Counted from the stretch's first letter, positions 1-10,487 are shown. The stretch is 64,000 bases of DNA from Haloechinothrix halophila YIM 93223 (GCF_000504245.1 NZ_KI632509.1:4677502-4741501), one strand, 5' to 3'. The notes: generated from the sequence alone by a model not told the origin. Translations and numbers: made by a program.

Positions 1-913
1 CGAACGACAGGCCGCGGACCAGATAGCGCTGGATGCACAGCGCGAGCACCAGCGGTGGCAGCACCGCCATCACCGCACCGGCCGCGACGAGGTTGAACCG
101 CACCTGGTTGCCGCCGAGGAAGGCCAGCGAACTCACCGTCACCGTCTGCGCGTCACCCGAGGTGAGCGTGAACGGGAAGATGAAGTTGTTCCAGGCGAAG
201 ATGAACGCCAGCAGGCACACCGCCGCGATGCCCGGCCGCACCAGCGGCAGCACGATCTTGAAGAACGCCTGCCTGCGGGTGTAGCCGTCCAGCAACGCCG
301 CTTCCTCCAGCTCGGCTGGCAGGTCCTGGAAGAACGAGCGCAGGATCCACACCACCAGCGGCATGGTCACCAGCTGCAGCACCCAGACCATCCCGAAGAT
401 CGTGTCGTAGAGGCCGATCTGCTGGTAGATCACGCCGAGCGGGATGATCACGACGAGTTCCGGCGCGAACCGGAAGCTCAGCAGCGTGAACATCAGGTCC
501 TCGCTGCCCTTGAACCGGTACCGGGCCGCCGCATAGGCGGCAGGGATGCCGATCGCCAGCGAGACCAGCACCGCTCCGGTGGACGTCGCGAGGCTGGCGA
601 GGAAGAACCGCACGTACGACGAGCCGGAGTCGCCAAGCCCGAGCACGGTCTGGTAGTTCTCCAGCGTCGGCGTGAACCACAGGTAGGTAGTGGTCTGCTC
701 GGCGTTGGTCTTCAGGCTCAGCGCCACGATGAACAGCACCGGTAGCAGCGAGAACGCGAAGTACAGCACCAGCGCCAGATTCGCGAGCAGACCTGCCGCG
801 GAGCCACGCTGTGCCGCACGCTGGTCTGCCCTGCGCGCAGCGGTCGGCGGTGGTTTCGTTGGTGCCGGTGCGGCGGCCGGTTGCGCCTGGGTCGGCTCGG
901 TCGTTGTTGCCAT
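1..913 (-). CDS. Carbohydrate ABC transporter permease, MalG-like (3' end outside window)
   Basis: Inner-membrane permease of a binding-protein-dependent sugar importer. About 304 codons are present and the C-terminus runs off the left edge. A Pro/Ala/Thr-rich cytoplasmic N-terminus (about 35 residues) is followed by hydrophobic spans starting at LLANLALVLYFAFSLLPVLF. The loop that docks on the ATPase is visible as EEAALLDGYTRRQAFFKIV, an EAA motif with its conserved Gly. The ATG at 911-913 lies 5 nt after the stop of the partner permease, so the two are probably co-translated. No ATPase gene is visible. In actinobacteria such importers often share an MsiK-type ATPase encoded elsewhere (inference). 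The substrate is unknown; neighbouring pentose-phosphate genes point to a pentose or polyol. Confidence 0.9.
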   Translation of the reverse strand, partial: MATTTEPTQAQPAAAPAPTKPPPTAARRADQRAAQRGSAAGLLANLALVLYFAFSLLPVLFIVALSLKTNAEQTTTYLWFTPTLENYQTVLGLGDSGSSYVRFFLASLATSTGAVLVSLAIGIPAAYAAARYRFKGSEDLMFTLLSFRFAPELVVIIPLGVIYQQIGLYDTIFGMVWVLQLVTMPLVVWILRSFFQDLPAELEEAALLDGYTRRQAFFKIVLPLVRPGIAAVCLLAFIFAWNNFIFPFTLTSGDAQTVTVSSLAFLGGNQVRFNLVAAGAVMAVLPPLVLALCIQRYLVRGLSF

Positions 914-918
914 CGCGC

Positions 919-1914
919 TCACACTCCCGCTGCCCGGTCTTGGATCCGGCGCAGGTACTTGACGAGGATCATGGAGATGACGAACACCAGCAGCCACAGC
1001 AAGAACATGTAGGTCAGTCCCCTGCTGTAGCGGGCGTAGCTGATCGCTTCCAGGTAGGCGCTGATCTGCAACGTCGTCGTGGCGTCACCCGGCCCACCTG
1101 AGGTGAGGCCGAAGATGACGTCGAACATCTTCAGGTTGTCCATCAGCCGGAAGATCACCGCGACCAGCAGGTACGGCCACAGCATCGGAAGCGTCAGCTT
1201 GCGGAACGTCAGCCACCAGCCAGCGCCGTCGACAGCGGACGCCTCGAATGGCGACTTCGGCAGCGACCGCAGCCCGGCGAGCGCGATGATCGCGACGAAC
1301 GGGGTGAAGATCCAGGCGTCGACGATCACTGCCCACACCATCGCCATCACCGGCGAGTCCGTGCCGTTGTAGTCGTTGACGCCGAAGAACTGCGCGATCG
1401 GACGGACCCAACCGACCTCGGGCAGCAGCAACAGCTTCCACATGATCGCCGCGAGAATCGGCGCCACCATCAGCGGCACGATGAGCACGCGTTCGAACAG
1501 CTTGCCGACGAGGCTGCTGCGGTTCAGCAGCAGCGCCACCCCGACACCAAGCACGGTCTCCAGCACCGTGGCGCTCAGCGCGAAGGTCAGCGTGACCCGG
1601 ACCGACGTCCAGAACGCATCGCTGCCGAGGATCGTGGTGAAGTTGTCGAAGCCGACGGCGTCCGGGGCGGGGTTGGCCGCCGAGAAGTCGAAGAACGTGT
1701 ACGAGACGCCGAGGAAGAACGGGTACAGGATGCCCGCGCACAGCAGCACGGCGGGCACCGACAGCAGGTACGGGCGCAACGCCTTGCGCCGCCGCGACAC
1801 CCTTGGCGCGCCGGCCAGCGGCGCTGGCTGGTTATCGCGACCTGCGCCGTCCGGCGGCGGGGTTTCAGCGGTGGCGGTACCACCGCGCGATCCCGCGAGC
1901 GGATCGTCGGACAT
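919..1914 (-). CDS. Carbohydrate ABC transporter permease, MalF/UgpA-like
   Basis: Partner permease of the importer, 331 residues, normal for the family. The first about 45 residues are polar and Pro/Ala-rich. The first membrane span follows at about residue 50 (YLLSVPAVLLCAGILYPFFL), with about six spans in all. The cytoplasmic EAA loop reads EASAVDGAGWWLTFRKLTLP, with Gly and the terminal LP in the expected places. The ATG overlaps the stop of the binding-protein gene by one base (TGATG), indicating translational coupling. Gene order binding protein, MalF-type, MalG-type is the usual CUT1 importer arrangement. No odd base composition was seen. Confidence 0.92.
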   Translation of the reverse strand: MSDDPLAGSRGGTATAETPPPDGAGRDNQPAPLAGAPRVSRRRKALRPYLLSVPAVLLCAGILYPFFLGVSYTFFDFSAANPAPDAVGFDNFTTILGSDAFWTSVRVTLTFALSATVLETVLGVGVALLLNRSSLVGKLFERVLIVPLMVAPILAAIMWKLLLLPEVGWVRPIAQFFGVNDYNGTDSPVMAMVWAVIVDAWIFTPFVAIIALAGLRSLPKSPFEASAVDGAGWWLTFRKLTLPMLWPYLLVAVIFRLMDNLKMFDVIFGLTSGGPGDATTTLQISAYLEAISYARYSRGLTYMFLLWLLVFVISMILVKYLRRIQDRAAGV

Positions 1915-3374
1915 CAGCCGTTGACCCTCCCCTCCAGGTCATTGGCGAGCTTGTCGAGCGTCCCCGATGCGTCGGAGCCGTTGTAGATCTGCTGCAGCGC
2001 GGCGGCCCAGGACGTTGTCGCGTCGAAGAAGTTGGTCTGCGGCGTGAACTGGATAGCGGTCTGCGGCATGACCTCCTCGAAGGTCTCGACGAAGTTGGTC
2101 GCCTTCGACAGCCGATCCTTGTATTCGGGCGAACCCGCCACCGACGTGCGCACCGCGTCGATGTGCTGCTTCTTGGTCGCCGCGTACTGCAGGTGCTCCT
2201 TCGATGTGGCCCACTGCAGGAACCACCAGGCGGCTTCCTTGTTTTCGGACGCGGCGTTCATGCCGAGCGACCAGATCCACATGTTGGTGTCCAGTGAGCC
2301 GTCGGGGCCCTTCGGACCCGGGTGCCAGGCGAGCTTGCCCGCCGCCGGAGTGTCCTCGTTCTGGAAGTACGCGGCGATATCGGCGTCGAACAGCATCGCG
2401 GCATTGCCAGCGCCAAGGTCGCTGGATGCCTGGTACCAGGTGTAAGACGTCCAGCCGGCCGGGCCGGAGTCGGCGACCATCTTCGCCCACTTGTCGGTGA
2501 ACTCCACCGCTTCCGGGGAGTTCATCATGGGGATGAGCTTGCCGTCGGCGAGTTCGAAGTCGGTCAAGCCCATGCGGGCGTACATCGTCATGAAGCCGGG
2601 GTGGATGGTGGCCCATTCCTTGGAGCCGCGCACCGCGATGCCATACATATCGCCGAATCCGGCCGACGACGCCTTCTTCGTGATCGCGTCCGCGGTCTCG
2701 ATCAGTTCGTCGAACGTCTCGGCGGGCCGCAGGCCCAGCTTGTCGAAGACGTCCTTGCGGTAGCAGACGGTGTTGGTCTCGAAGCCCCACGGCAGCATCC
2801 ACTGCTGGTCACCGCCGAGCGGGGCGCCGTTCTCGAAGTTCCACTGGCCCGCGGTGAGCAGGTTGGGGAAGAAGTCGTCCGGCTCGAACTCGGCCGCGGT
2901 TGCCGAGGTGTTGTCGATCCAGGGCTGGAGGTCCTCGAGGTAGCCGGGCGGGCCGTACTGCCACACCATGTACGCGCCGAGCATGAACGCGTCGTAGTTG
3001 CCCTGCCGCGAGCGCAGCTCCAGGGTGAGCTTGTCGAAGTAGTTCGACTCGGGGAACTCGTCGATCGCCAGCGTGATGCCGGTCTTCTCCTCGAATTCCT
3101 TGCGGTGCGCCTTGAGCGCGTCGGTGTACGGATGCTTGTTCATCAGCAACCGCACGGTCTTGCCCTTGTGCTTCTTCCAGTCGAACGATCCGGTGACGGC
3201 GTTGGCCGCCGAGTCACCCGATGTGCCTGCCTGTCCCCCGAAGCCGCAGGCCTGCAGCAATGGCACGGACGCCGCCGCGGCGGTCGCTGTACCCGCGATG
3301 CGGAGCAGGCGACGGCGACTGAGGCCGCGACCGGCGGTGCTGGTGATGAAGTGGTTGTCGTCCATGGCGCTCAA
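1914..3374 (-). CDS. Sugar-binding lipoprotein of ABC importer (SBP family 1)
   Basis: Extracellular solute-binding protein that captures the substrate and hands it to the two permeases. It is 486 residues if the TTG at 3374 is used; GGAGG sits 4 nt upstream of it. An ATG at 3365 is an alternative. The N-terminus has a twin-arginine-like motif (SRRRLLRIAG) followed by a hydrophobic stretch and a lipobox (LLQAC), so it is probably exported folded by Tat and anchored as a lipoprotein. The mature part has the fold signature of bacterial family-1 binding proteins (GKTVRLLMNKHPYTDALKAH, later NTVCYRKDVFDKLGLRPAET). It is the first gene of the importer operon. The sequence upstream contains inverted repeats that could be operators. 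Confidence 0.92.
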   Translation of the reverse strand: MSAMDDNHFITSTAGRGLSRRRLLRIAGTATAAAASVPLLQACGFGGQAGTSGDSAANAVTGSFDWKKHKGKTVRLLMNKHPYTDALKAHRKEFEEKTGITLAIDEFPESNYFDKLTLELRSRQGNYDAFMLGAYMVWQYGPPGYLEDLQPWIDNTSATAAEFEPDDFFPNLLTAGQWNFENGAPLGGDQQWMLPWGFETNTVCYRKDVFDKLGLRPAETFDELIETADAITKKASSAGFGDMYGIAVRGSKEWATIHPGFMTMYARMGLTDFELADGKLIPMMNSPEAVEFTDKWAKMVADSGPAGWTSYTWYQASSDLGAGNAAMLFDADIAAYFQNEDTPAAGKLAWHPGPKGPDGSLDTNMWIWSLGMNAASENKEAAWWFLQWATSKEHLQYAATKKQHIDAVRTSVAGSPEYKDRLSKATNFVETFEEVMPQTAIQFTPQTNFFDATTSWAAALQQIYNGSDASGTLDKLANDLEGRVNG

Positions 3375-3490
3375 CGAACCTCCGTTGCTTCGGGCGCTGC
3401 TTCGGGCGGCTAGCGCACGCGCTCTTGCTATTCCGATCTGGCCGGACGTCAGCCAGTCGTGTTATCCCAAGGTCGGGATCACACTCGATG

Positions 3491-3562
3491 GTGTGTTGTG
3501 ACACACACCTTGCCGTGATGTTCACACGAAGTCAAGTGTTGTTAACAAAGAATCTTGTTAAG
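3491..3562 (-). promoter_or_regulatory. Candidate operator/promoter region of the ABC importer operon
   Basis: The gap between the phosphatase stop and the binding-protein start holds several symmetric elements. These are GTGTGT-TGTG-ACACAC at 3491-3506, the perfect palindrome TTGTTAACAA at 3539-3548, and another TGTTAA at 3556-3561. The palindrome preceded by AAGTG resembles the AGTGTT/TTAACA element upstream of the sugar kinase at 5903-5916. A common regulator of the two operons is inferred; no regulator gene is visible here. Confidence 0.45.
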
Positions 3563-4295
3563 ATCTCGACGCGCTGTGCTTCCCCGGCCCCAGCGCGGGG
3601 TTGAACGCCACCAGCCGCCATGCCCCGTGGGTGTCGTCTTGTGCCAGCACAGCCCCAGAGACGTTGTGCACCACGGGAAACTCGCGGCGGTAGTCCGCCG
3701 GGTCGATGCCGGTGAGCGCGCAGGTGACCAGCCGCAACACCGTGCTATGGCAGACCGCCAGCACGACGCCGCCGGGATGTCGTGCGGCGATATCGGACAC
3801 CGCCGCGGTGCCGCGCGCGATGGCCACGCGGGGATCTTCGCCGCCGGGCAGCGGGTTGGCCACCGGGTCATGCTCGAACGCCGCGCGGAGCTCTGGCCAG
3901 CGACGCGCCATCTCCCGCGAGGTCAGCCCTTCCGCCTCACCGAAGTCGAGTTCGATCAACCGGTCGTCGACATGTACGGGAAGGCCGGCCGCACGGGCGG
4001 CGGGCTCAGCCGTGCGCGCGGCTCTGACCAGCGGAGAGCTGTAGACGGCGTCGAGTCCTGCCTGACCCGCCCACGCCGCGAGCTGATCCGCCTGCGCCTC
4101 GCCCGCTTCGGTGAGGCCGACGTCAGTACGGCCGCAATAGCGGTTTCCATCGTGGAACGGCGTCTCACCATGGCGGAGGAGATAAAGCGTCCTCGCCTCC
4201 CATGATTCGGACCTGCGAGCAGTCCTCGAGTCCGATGATTCGGACCTGCGAGCAGTCCTCGAGTCCGATGATTCGGACCTGCGAGCAGTCCTCAT
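3558..4295 (-). CDS. Histidine phosphatase (phosphoglycerate-mutase superfamily) with repeat-derived N-terminus
   Basis: Small phosphatase of the histidine phosphatase superfamily, 245 residues from the ATG at 4293-4295, which overlaps the kinase stop (ATGA). The catalytic domain starts at about residue 35 with LYLLRHGETPFHDGNRYCG (RHG nucleophile His). It continues through LTEAGEAQADQLAAW and SPLVRAARTAE, with the second catalytic His in VLAVCHSTVLRLVTC. Before it lies a non-homologous leader of three 11-residue repeats (RTARRSESSDS), encoded by three 33-bp DNA units. Substrate is unknown. Co-transcription with a sugar kinase suggests a sugar-phosphate or phosphoglycerate-type ester. The leader is basic and is not a signal peptide. 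Confidence 0.88.
   Translation of the reverse strand: MRTARRSESSDSRTARRSESSDSRTARRSESWEARTLYLLRHGETPFHDGNRYCGRTDVGLTEAGEAQADQLAAWAGQAGLDAVYSSPLVRAARTAEPAARAAGLPVHVDDRLIELDFGEAEGLTSREMARRWPELRAAFEHDPVANPLPGGEDPRVAIARGTAAVSDIAARHPGGVVLAVCHSTVLRLVTCALTGIDPADYRREFPVVHNVSGAVLAQDDTHGAWRLVAFNPALGPGKHSASRS
4204..4295 (-). repeat. Three tandem 33-bp repeats carrying the start codon of the phosphatase
   Basis: Units begin at 4204, 4237 and 4270 with exact 33-bp spacing on the plus strand (GATTCGGACCTGCGAGCAGT, then CCTCGAGTCC). Read on the minus strand each unit encodes RTARRSES plus three linker residues. The unit nearest the gene start includes the ATG. The same unit recurs at 5796-5854 and, with one mismatch, at 62193-62218. 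GGAC...GTCC arms within each unit allow a small hairpin just inside the mRNA coding region. Confidence 0.9.
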
Positions 4296-5854
4296 GCCGC
4301 CCCCGCCAGGGCCGTGCCCGCCAACGCGGCGTCGATCCACCCCAGCTCGGCCAGCCCGCGCACCAGATCGGCGTAGGCGGCGTCGAAGCGTTCGTGCGCC
4401 CCTGGCCGGGGCTCGACGACTCGCACCGGGCCGAGCATCCGTTCGGCCATCGCTGTCAACTGCTCACCCGGATCGCCACCCGTGCCAGCGGCGGCGAGCA
4501 CCGCCATGCCCACCGCGCCCTCGGCCACCTGTGGCACTGCCACCGGCCTGCCGAGGATGTCCGCCTGGAGCTGGGTCCAGTACGGGCTGCGGGTGGCGCC
4601 GCCGCTAATGGTGACCGGGCCGTCGACGGTCGCGCCGAGACCACGCAGGTGATCGAGACAGAGGCGTTCCACGAACGCGACACCCTGCAGCACGGCAGCG
4701 AACCGATCCGTCGGGTCACGGTCGTTACCCCAGCTCACGCCGGTCGCGTCGGACCGGAGGAACGGGAACCGCTCGCCGACGCCCGCCAGCGGGTACGTCA
4801 CCGACGCGGCGGGCTCACGGTTGGCGGCATGGCGTTCCAGCGCGGCGAAGTCGGCGCCGTCGAACTCCTGGCTCAGCACGCCAGCGCCCGCGCTCGATGC
4901 CCCGCCGGGCCACCAGCGACCGTCCGGGGCACGGTGCGAGTAGAGCGCACCGGACGGATCAGCCAGCAGCGTGTCGGAGACACCTTTGAGCACGGTCGTC
5001 GTGCCCACCACGAAGCTCCACTGCCCAGGACGCAGCACGCCGGAGGCGATCTGCGCGGCGCAGCCGTCGGTCATGCCCGCGACCACCGGCACACCGACCG
5101 CCAGGCCAGTCTGCTCCGCCGCGGCAGGCGACACCTCGCCCAGCACCGTGCCCGGCCGCACCAGCGGCGGCAGCAACCGAGGGTCGAGGCCAAGTCGGGC
5201 CAGGTCAGCGGTGGGCCAGCCGCCTTCGACGAGGTCGGCGCCAGACTTGAGCGCGTGGCTGGTGTCGGTGGGCGCAGGCCTACCGATCAGCCGCGACGTG
5301 ACGACGTCGGCCTGGTGCGCCAACCGCACGCCAGGGCCGGGGTCACCGCCACGGAGCAACCACAACGCCTTGGGCAACGCCCACGAGCGTTGCGGAGTGA
5401 GACCAGCGGCGCGCCACGCGGGAGCGGGGTCGTCGGCCACCCGGCGAGCCTGCTCGACGGCGCGACCGTCGTCGTACATCAGCCCGGGTGTGACGGGCTG
5501 CGCCGGGTCGTCCGGGGTCTCGCGCACCAGGGCGATCGTGCCGGACGTCGCGCAGCAGGCGAGCGCCGCGACCTCGACGTCTCCCGCCGCGGCGAGCGCG
5601 TGGCGGGTGGTGGCGGCGACGGCCTGCCACCAGTGCTCCGGATCCTGCTCGTGCCTGCCGTCAGGCCAGCGAGTACTGGTCAGCCGCTCAGCGGCGGAGC
5701 CGAGCACCGCGCCATCCGCGTCGACCAGCACCGCGCGCACGCTCTGGGTTCCGAGGTCGACACCGAGCCATGCCTGCCGGGTCCTCGGGTCCAACGATTC
5801 GGACCTGCGAGCAGTCCTCGCGTCCAACGATTCGGACCTGCGAGCAGTCCTCAT
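4292..5854 (-). CDS. FGGY-family sugar kinase (xylulokinase-like)
   Basis: Cytoplasmic kinase that phosphorylates a ketose or polyol, 520 residues, typical FGGY length. The first domain starts at about residue 26 with LGVDLGTQSVRAVLVDADG, the ATP-binding actin-like phosphate loop. GMTDGCAAQIASG contains the likely catalytic Asp. FVVGTTTVLK and the C-terminal ISGGATRSPYWTQLQADIL are FGGY_C hallmarks. The start is placed at ATG 5852-5854, preceded by GAAGGGTGG, rather than at the in-frame TTG 18 nt upstream. The first about 22 residues (two RTARRSES repeats) come from the 33-bp repeat and have no family counterpart. The gene is coupled to the phosphatase by ATGA. Divergent transketolase and transaldolase suggest that the product enters the pentose-phosphate pathway. 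A xylulose substrate is likely but not proven. Confidence 0.88.
   Translation of the reverse strand: MRTARRSESLDARTARRSESLDPRTRQAWLGVDLGTQSVRAVLVDADGAVLGSAAERLTSTRWPDGRHEQDPEHWWQAVAATTRHALAAAGDVEVAALACCATSGTIALVRETPDDPAQPVTPGLMYDDGRAVEQARRVADDPAPAWRAAGLTPQRSWALPKALWLLRGGDPGPGVRLAHQADVVTSRLIGRPAPTDTSHALKSGADLVEGGWPTADLARLGLDPRLLPPLVRPGTVLGEVSPAAAEQTGLAVGVPVVAGMTDGCAAQIASGVLRPGQWSFVVGTTTVLKGVSDTLLADPSGALYSHRAPDGRWWPGGASSAGAGVLSQEFDGADFAALERHAANREPAASVTYPLAGVGERFPFLRSDATGVSWGNDRDPTDRFAAVLQGVAFVERLCLDHLRGLGATVDGPVTISGGATRSPYWTQLQADILGRPVAVPQVAEGAVGMAVLAAAGTGGDPGEQLTAMAERMLGPVRVVEPRPGAHERFDAAYADLVRGLAELGWIDAALAGTALAGAA
5796..5854 (-). repeat. Two tandem 33-bp repeats carrying the start codon of the sugar kinase
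   Basis: Units begin at 5796 and 5829, the same 33-bp unit as at 4204-4295 with small changes in the linker (TCCAAC in place of TCCGAT). The upstream end coincides with the kinase ATG at 5852-5854. The repeat therefore supplies the first codons of this gene as well. Confidence 0.9.
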
Positions 5855-5890
5855 GCGGCCACCCTTCACCAAGTCTCTTCACAAGCTAGC

Positions 5891-5916
5891 GTGTTATGTG
5901 TATGTTAATTTAACAC
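5891..5916. promoter_or_regulatory. AT-rich divergent promoter with palindromic operator candidate
   Basis: Between the kinase (minus) and the small Cys-rich gene (plus) lies an AT-rich stretch unlike its surroundings. It has GTGTTA at 5891-5896 mirrored by TAACAC at 5911-5916. Inside is the near-perfect palindrome TGTTAATTTAACA at 5903-5915. The position suits control of both divergent operons. A similar TGTTAA-type element precedes the ABC importer operon. Confidence 0.5.
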
Positions 5917-5977
5917 TTTCTGTTGATATGAGGAAGTCGCGACAAGCTCAGACGTAACGCCCGTGGAGGGCCGCACC

Positions 5978-6276
5978 ATGACCGTCGACAACGAGACGCT
6001 GCATCCCGGACAGCTAGCCATCCTGCGCGCCGTCGCCTCCGGCCGCGCCGAGATCACCTGCAGCTGCGAACCCGACCTCTACGTCGACGGTGTGCCGTGC
6101 TGCAACCAGTGGGTCGTGCACGCGTTGGTGCGCTCCGGACACGTGCGGGCCGCGCGGCCCGGCCGGATCGGGCAGCGGGTCGCCGCGACCCTGACCGCAA
6201 GCGGCCGGAGTGCCCTCGGTGCTCTTGGTGCCGTCGCTCCCCGCCACTCCCCCGTCCCCGCAGCGAAGGAGATCGC

Positions 6277-6280
<4 letters not shown>
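5978..6280 (+). CDS. Small Cys-rich conserved hypothetical protein, possibly winged-helix
   Basis: A 100-residue protein starting at ATG 5978, with GGAGGG 7 nt upstream. The pattern PGQLAILRAVASGRAEITC, then CSCEPDLYVDGVPCC, then VVHALVRSGHVRAARPG and VAATLTASGRSAL, reads like a small winged-helix or MarR-like fold with a wing (inference). The cysteines (CxC, then CC ten residues later) could bind a metal. Small proteins of this kind are common in actinobacteria but I know of no assigned role. The last codons overlap the GTG of transketolase (GTGA), so it is translationally coupled to tkt and could regulate it or the locus. Confidence 0.75.
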
Positions 6281-8352
<2,072 letters not shown>

Positions 8353-8391
8353 CCCTAGGACAACGACCGCATCCGGCGGGAAAGGATGACG

Positions 8392-9489
8392 ATGACTAAC
8401 CGACTGGCACAGCTGAGCGACGCGGGCGTGTCGATCTGGCTCGACGACCTGTCGCGGCAGCGGCTCACGTCTGGGCAGCTTGCCGAGCTGATTCGCGACC
8501 ACCACGTCGTCGGCGTGACCACCAACCCGACAATCTTCGCCAAGGCCGTATCCAGCGGCGACGACTACGTGCCGCAGCTGCGTGAGCTGGCGGGGCGGGA
8601 CGCCGGGGTGCACGAGGCTGTCCGCGAGATCACGACCAGCGACGTCCGCGACGCGTGCGATGTGTTCCGCTCGGTGTACGACGCGACCGGCGGGGTCGAC
8701 GGCCGAGTCTCACTCGAGGTGGACCCGGAGCTGGCGTGGGACACCGACCGCACCGTCGCCGAGGCACTGGAGCTGGCCAAGACCGTGGACCGGCCCAACC
8801 TGTTCGTCAAGATTCCGGCGACCGAGCAGGGTTTGCCCGCGATCACCCGCACACTGGCCGAAGGGGTGAGCGTCAATGTCACGCTGATCTTCTCGGTGGA
8901 TCGCTACCGGGAGGTGATCGACGCGTTCATGACCGGGCTGGAACGTGCGCGGGCCAATGGACACCAGTTGTCCAGCATCCACTCGGTCGCGTCGTTCTTC
9001 GTCTCCCGTGTCGACGCCGAGGTCGACACGCGGCTCGAAGCCATCGGCACCGATGAGGCGCTCGCGCTACGCGGCGAGGCCGCGATCGCCAATGCGCGCA
9101 TCGCCCACGCCGTGCACCGGGAGCTGTTCGCCACCGACCGCTGGCAGGCACTGGCCGCCGACGGAGCCCACGTGCAGCGGCCGCTGTGGGCGTCGACCGG
9201 CGTGAAGAACCCGGAGTACTCCGACACCCGCTACGTCGACCGGCTCGTCACGGCGGGCGTCGTGAACACGATGCCGGAGCAGACACTGCAAGCCGTGGCC
9301 GACCACGCGGTCATTGAGGGTGACGCGGTGGTCGACCGCGCCGATGCCGCGCGGGAGACATTCGAGCGGCTCGAAGCGGCGGGTGTTGACCTGGCCGACG
9401 TGTTCCTCACGCTGGAGAACGAGGGCGTGGACAAGTTCGTGGCGTCCTGGCGCGAGTTGCTGGAGACGGTGGCGGGGCAGCTGGCGTGA
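8392..9489 (+). CDS. tal: Transaldolase
   Basis: Transfers dihydroxyacetone units from sedoheptulose 7-phosphate to glyceraldehyde 3-phosphate through a Schiff base; 365 residues, the usual length of the actinobacterial class. The ATG at 8392 is chosen over 8386 because GGAAAGG at 8379-8385 then has a 6-nt spacer. Motifs are [17 protein letters not shown], the catalytic Lys region [36 protein letters not shown] and [16 protein letters not shown]. It lies about 40 nt after tkt and is terminated by the strong hairpin at 9524-9563. Confidence 0.96.
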   Translation: MTNRLAQLSDAGVSIWLDDLSRQRLTSGQLAELIRDHHVVGVTTNPTIFAKAVSSGDDYVPQLRELAGRDAGVHEAVREITTSDVRDACDVFRSVYDATGGVDGRVSLEVDPELAWDTDRTVAEALELAKTVDRPNLFVKIPATEQGLPAITRTLAEGVSVNVTLIFSVDRYREVIDAFMTGLERARANGHQLSSIHSVASFFVSRVDAEVDTRLEAIGTDEALALRGEAAIANARIAHAVHRELFATDRWQALAADGAHVQRPLWASTGVKNPEYSDTRYVDRLVTAGVVNTMPEQTLQAVADHAVIEGDAVVDRADAARETFERLEAAGVDLADVFLTLENEGVDKFVASWRELLETVAGQLA

Positions 9490-9523
9490 GGTGGCGCTTC
9501 GCACCCTGATCAAGCTCCGAATC

Positions 9524-9563
9524 TTGAGGCGTTGTGGCGATCCATATCGCCACAACGCCTCAA
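9524..9563 (+). terminator. Perfect 18-bp hairpin downstream of tal
   Basis: TTGAGGCGTTGTGGCGAT (9524-9541), a CCAT loop, then its exact reverse complement (9546-9563). It lies 35 nt after the tal stop. There is no long T-tract, as is common for actinobacterial terminators. Because the stem is symmetric it can act on either strand. Confidence 0.8.
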
Positions 9564-9596
9564 GGTCGACTCATGCGGGTTCCGCTCAGCGTGGAC

Positions 9597-9783
9597 TCAC
9601 AACGATCGCGCCCACGCTGCGACAGCTGCCAAGTGGTCGTCGGTGATCCCGGTTCGCGGGTTCACCGTGACCAACTCGGTCGACAGGTTCGCCGCCCGAC
9701 GTCGCATCTCGAACGTCTTCCGCCGGGGCGGCCCATGGGCTCAGCGGGCCATCGACATCCAATAGCAGCAGCGGCTTGACCAT
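9597..9783 (-). pseudogene. Remnant of a HAD-family gene (both ends present, middle lost)
   Basis: From ATG 9781-9783 the minus strand reads VKPLLLLDVDGPLSPWAAP, the nucleophile motif DVDGPL of a HAD-type protein common in actinobacteria (usually well over 100 residues). The frame then changes, and a second frame reads TELVTVNPRTGITDDHLAAV before stopping at 9597, which resembles the C-terminus of the same family. The central part is missing and the two ends are out of frame. I infer a deletion plus frameshift. The assignment of the C-terminal piece is the weaker half. Confidence 0.4.
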
Positions 9784-9977
9784 CACGGCTCCATCGGTTG
9801 ACACAGCCACGCAGGTAATAGGCACAACAGGGCGTAATCTTGCTTGATTCGCAGGCAAAACCCAAAGATGACGACGCCTTCGTCAGCAATGACCAGCGTG
9901 TGCTCCTTGATGCCATTCCGGACGCTCGCCTGGTCCTGTATTATGCCGCTGACCGCTCGTGGTCAGCATCTAGGAAA

Positions 9978-10487
9978 TCACATCTCGCGCGCCACGCGAG
10001 ACCAGTCGAAGCCGACGAGGCCGTCATCCCTGCGATGACTCAACGGATCGGCGTCGACGAATCGAACTCCCGCCTCCCGCAGCCGCGTGATGCTGTCGCT
10101 GTAGGCGGGATGCTCTCGAAGAGCCTGTTTGACGCAGGGCACAGCGGTGATGGGCACGCCCGTGCCGAGCAGTTCGCACAGGATGGCGACGGCGAGGGTG
10201 TCGGCAATCCCCGCTGCCCATTTGTTGAGCGTGTTGAACGTGAGAGGTGCTGCGAGGATCGCGTCCGCCTTGGGGAGCGGGTCCTGCTCGGTCGGGAGGC
10301 GGGCTTCGGAGCGCACGAGGCATCCCGTGGTCGCGGCCAGTTTGTCCACGTCGATCCACGATGCGGCAGCGGGACTGAGTATCAGGGACACATTCCATCG
10401 CTGCTGAAGCGCGTCGATGCCTTCTGCGATGCCGAGGACGGGCGGGGCCGCGCTGGCGATGACGTAGAGGCTACGACCGGCGCTCAT
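9978..10487 (-). CDS. Flavoprotein, PPC-decarboxylase-like fold
   Basis: A 169-residue cytoplasmic protein of the flavoprotein (DFP/CoaC-like) superfamily. It starts MSAGRSLYVIASAAPPVLGI, then has VSLILSPAAASWIDVDKLA, and the flavin-binding stretch ADAILAAPLTFNTLNKWAAG typical of this fold, followed by VPITAVPCVKQALREHPAYS. Proteins of this kind are often encoded directly after an XRE/TPR regulator, and here it follows the broken regulator gene at 10471-11549, overlapping it by 17 nt. Function is unknown; binding of FMN and a decarboxylation or redox role are inferred from the fold. Confidence 0.8.
   Translation of the reverse strand: MSAGRSLYVIASAAPPVLGIAEGIDALQQRWNVSLILSPAAASWIDVDKLAATTGCLVRSEARLPTEQDPLPKADAILAAPLTFNTLNKWAAGIADTLAVAILCELLGTGVPITAVPCVKQALREHPAYSDSITRLREAGVRFVDADPLSHRRDDGLVGFDWSRVAREM

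Noticed and set aside
4204-4295. Possible CRISPR array
   Set aside because: The 33-bp units are contiguous, without spacers, in frame with a coding region, and there are no cas genes.
4202-5908. Long plus-strand open frame antisense to the kinase and phosphatase
   Set aside because: It mirrors the GC-rich codons of the real minus-strand genes, shows no family motif and contains Arg/Pro/His-rich low-information sequence. The minus-strand frames have catalytic motifs.
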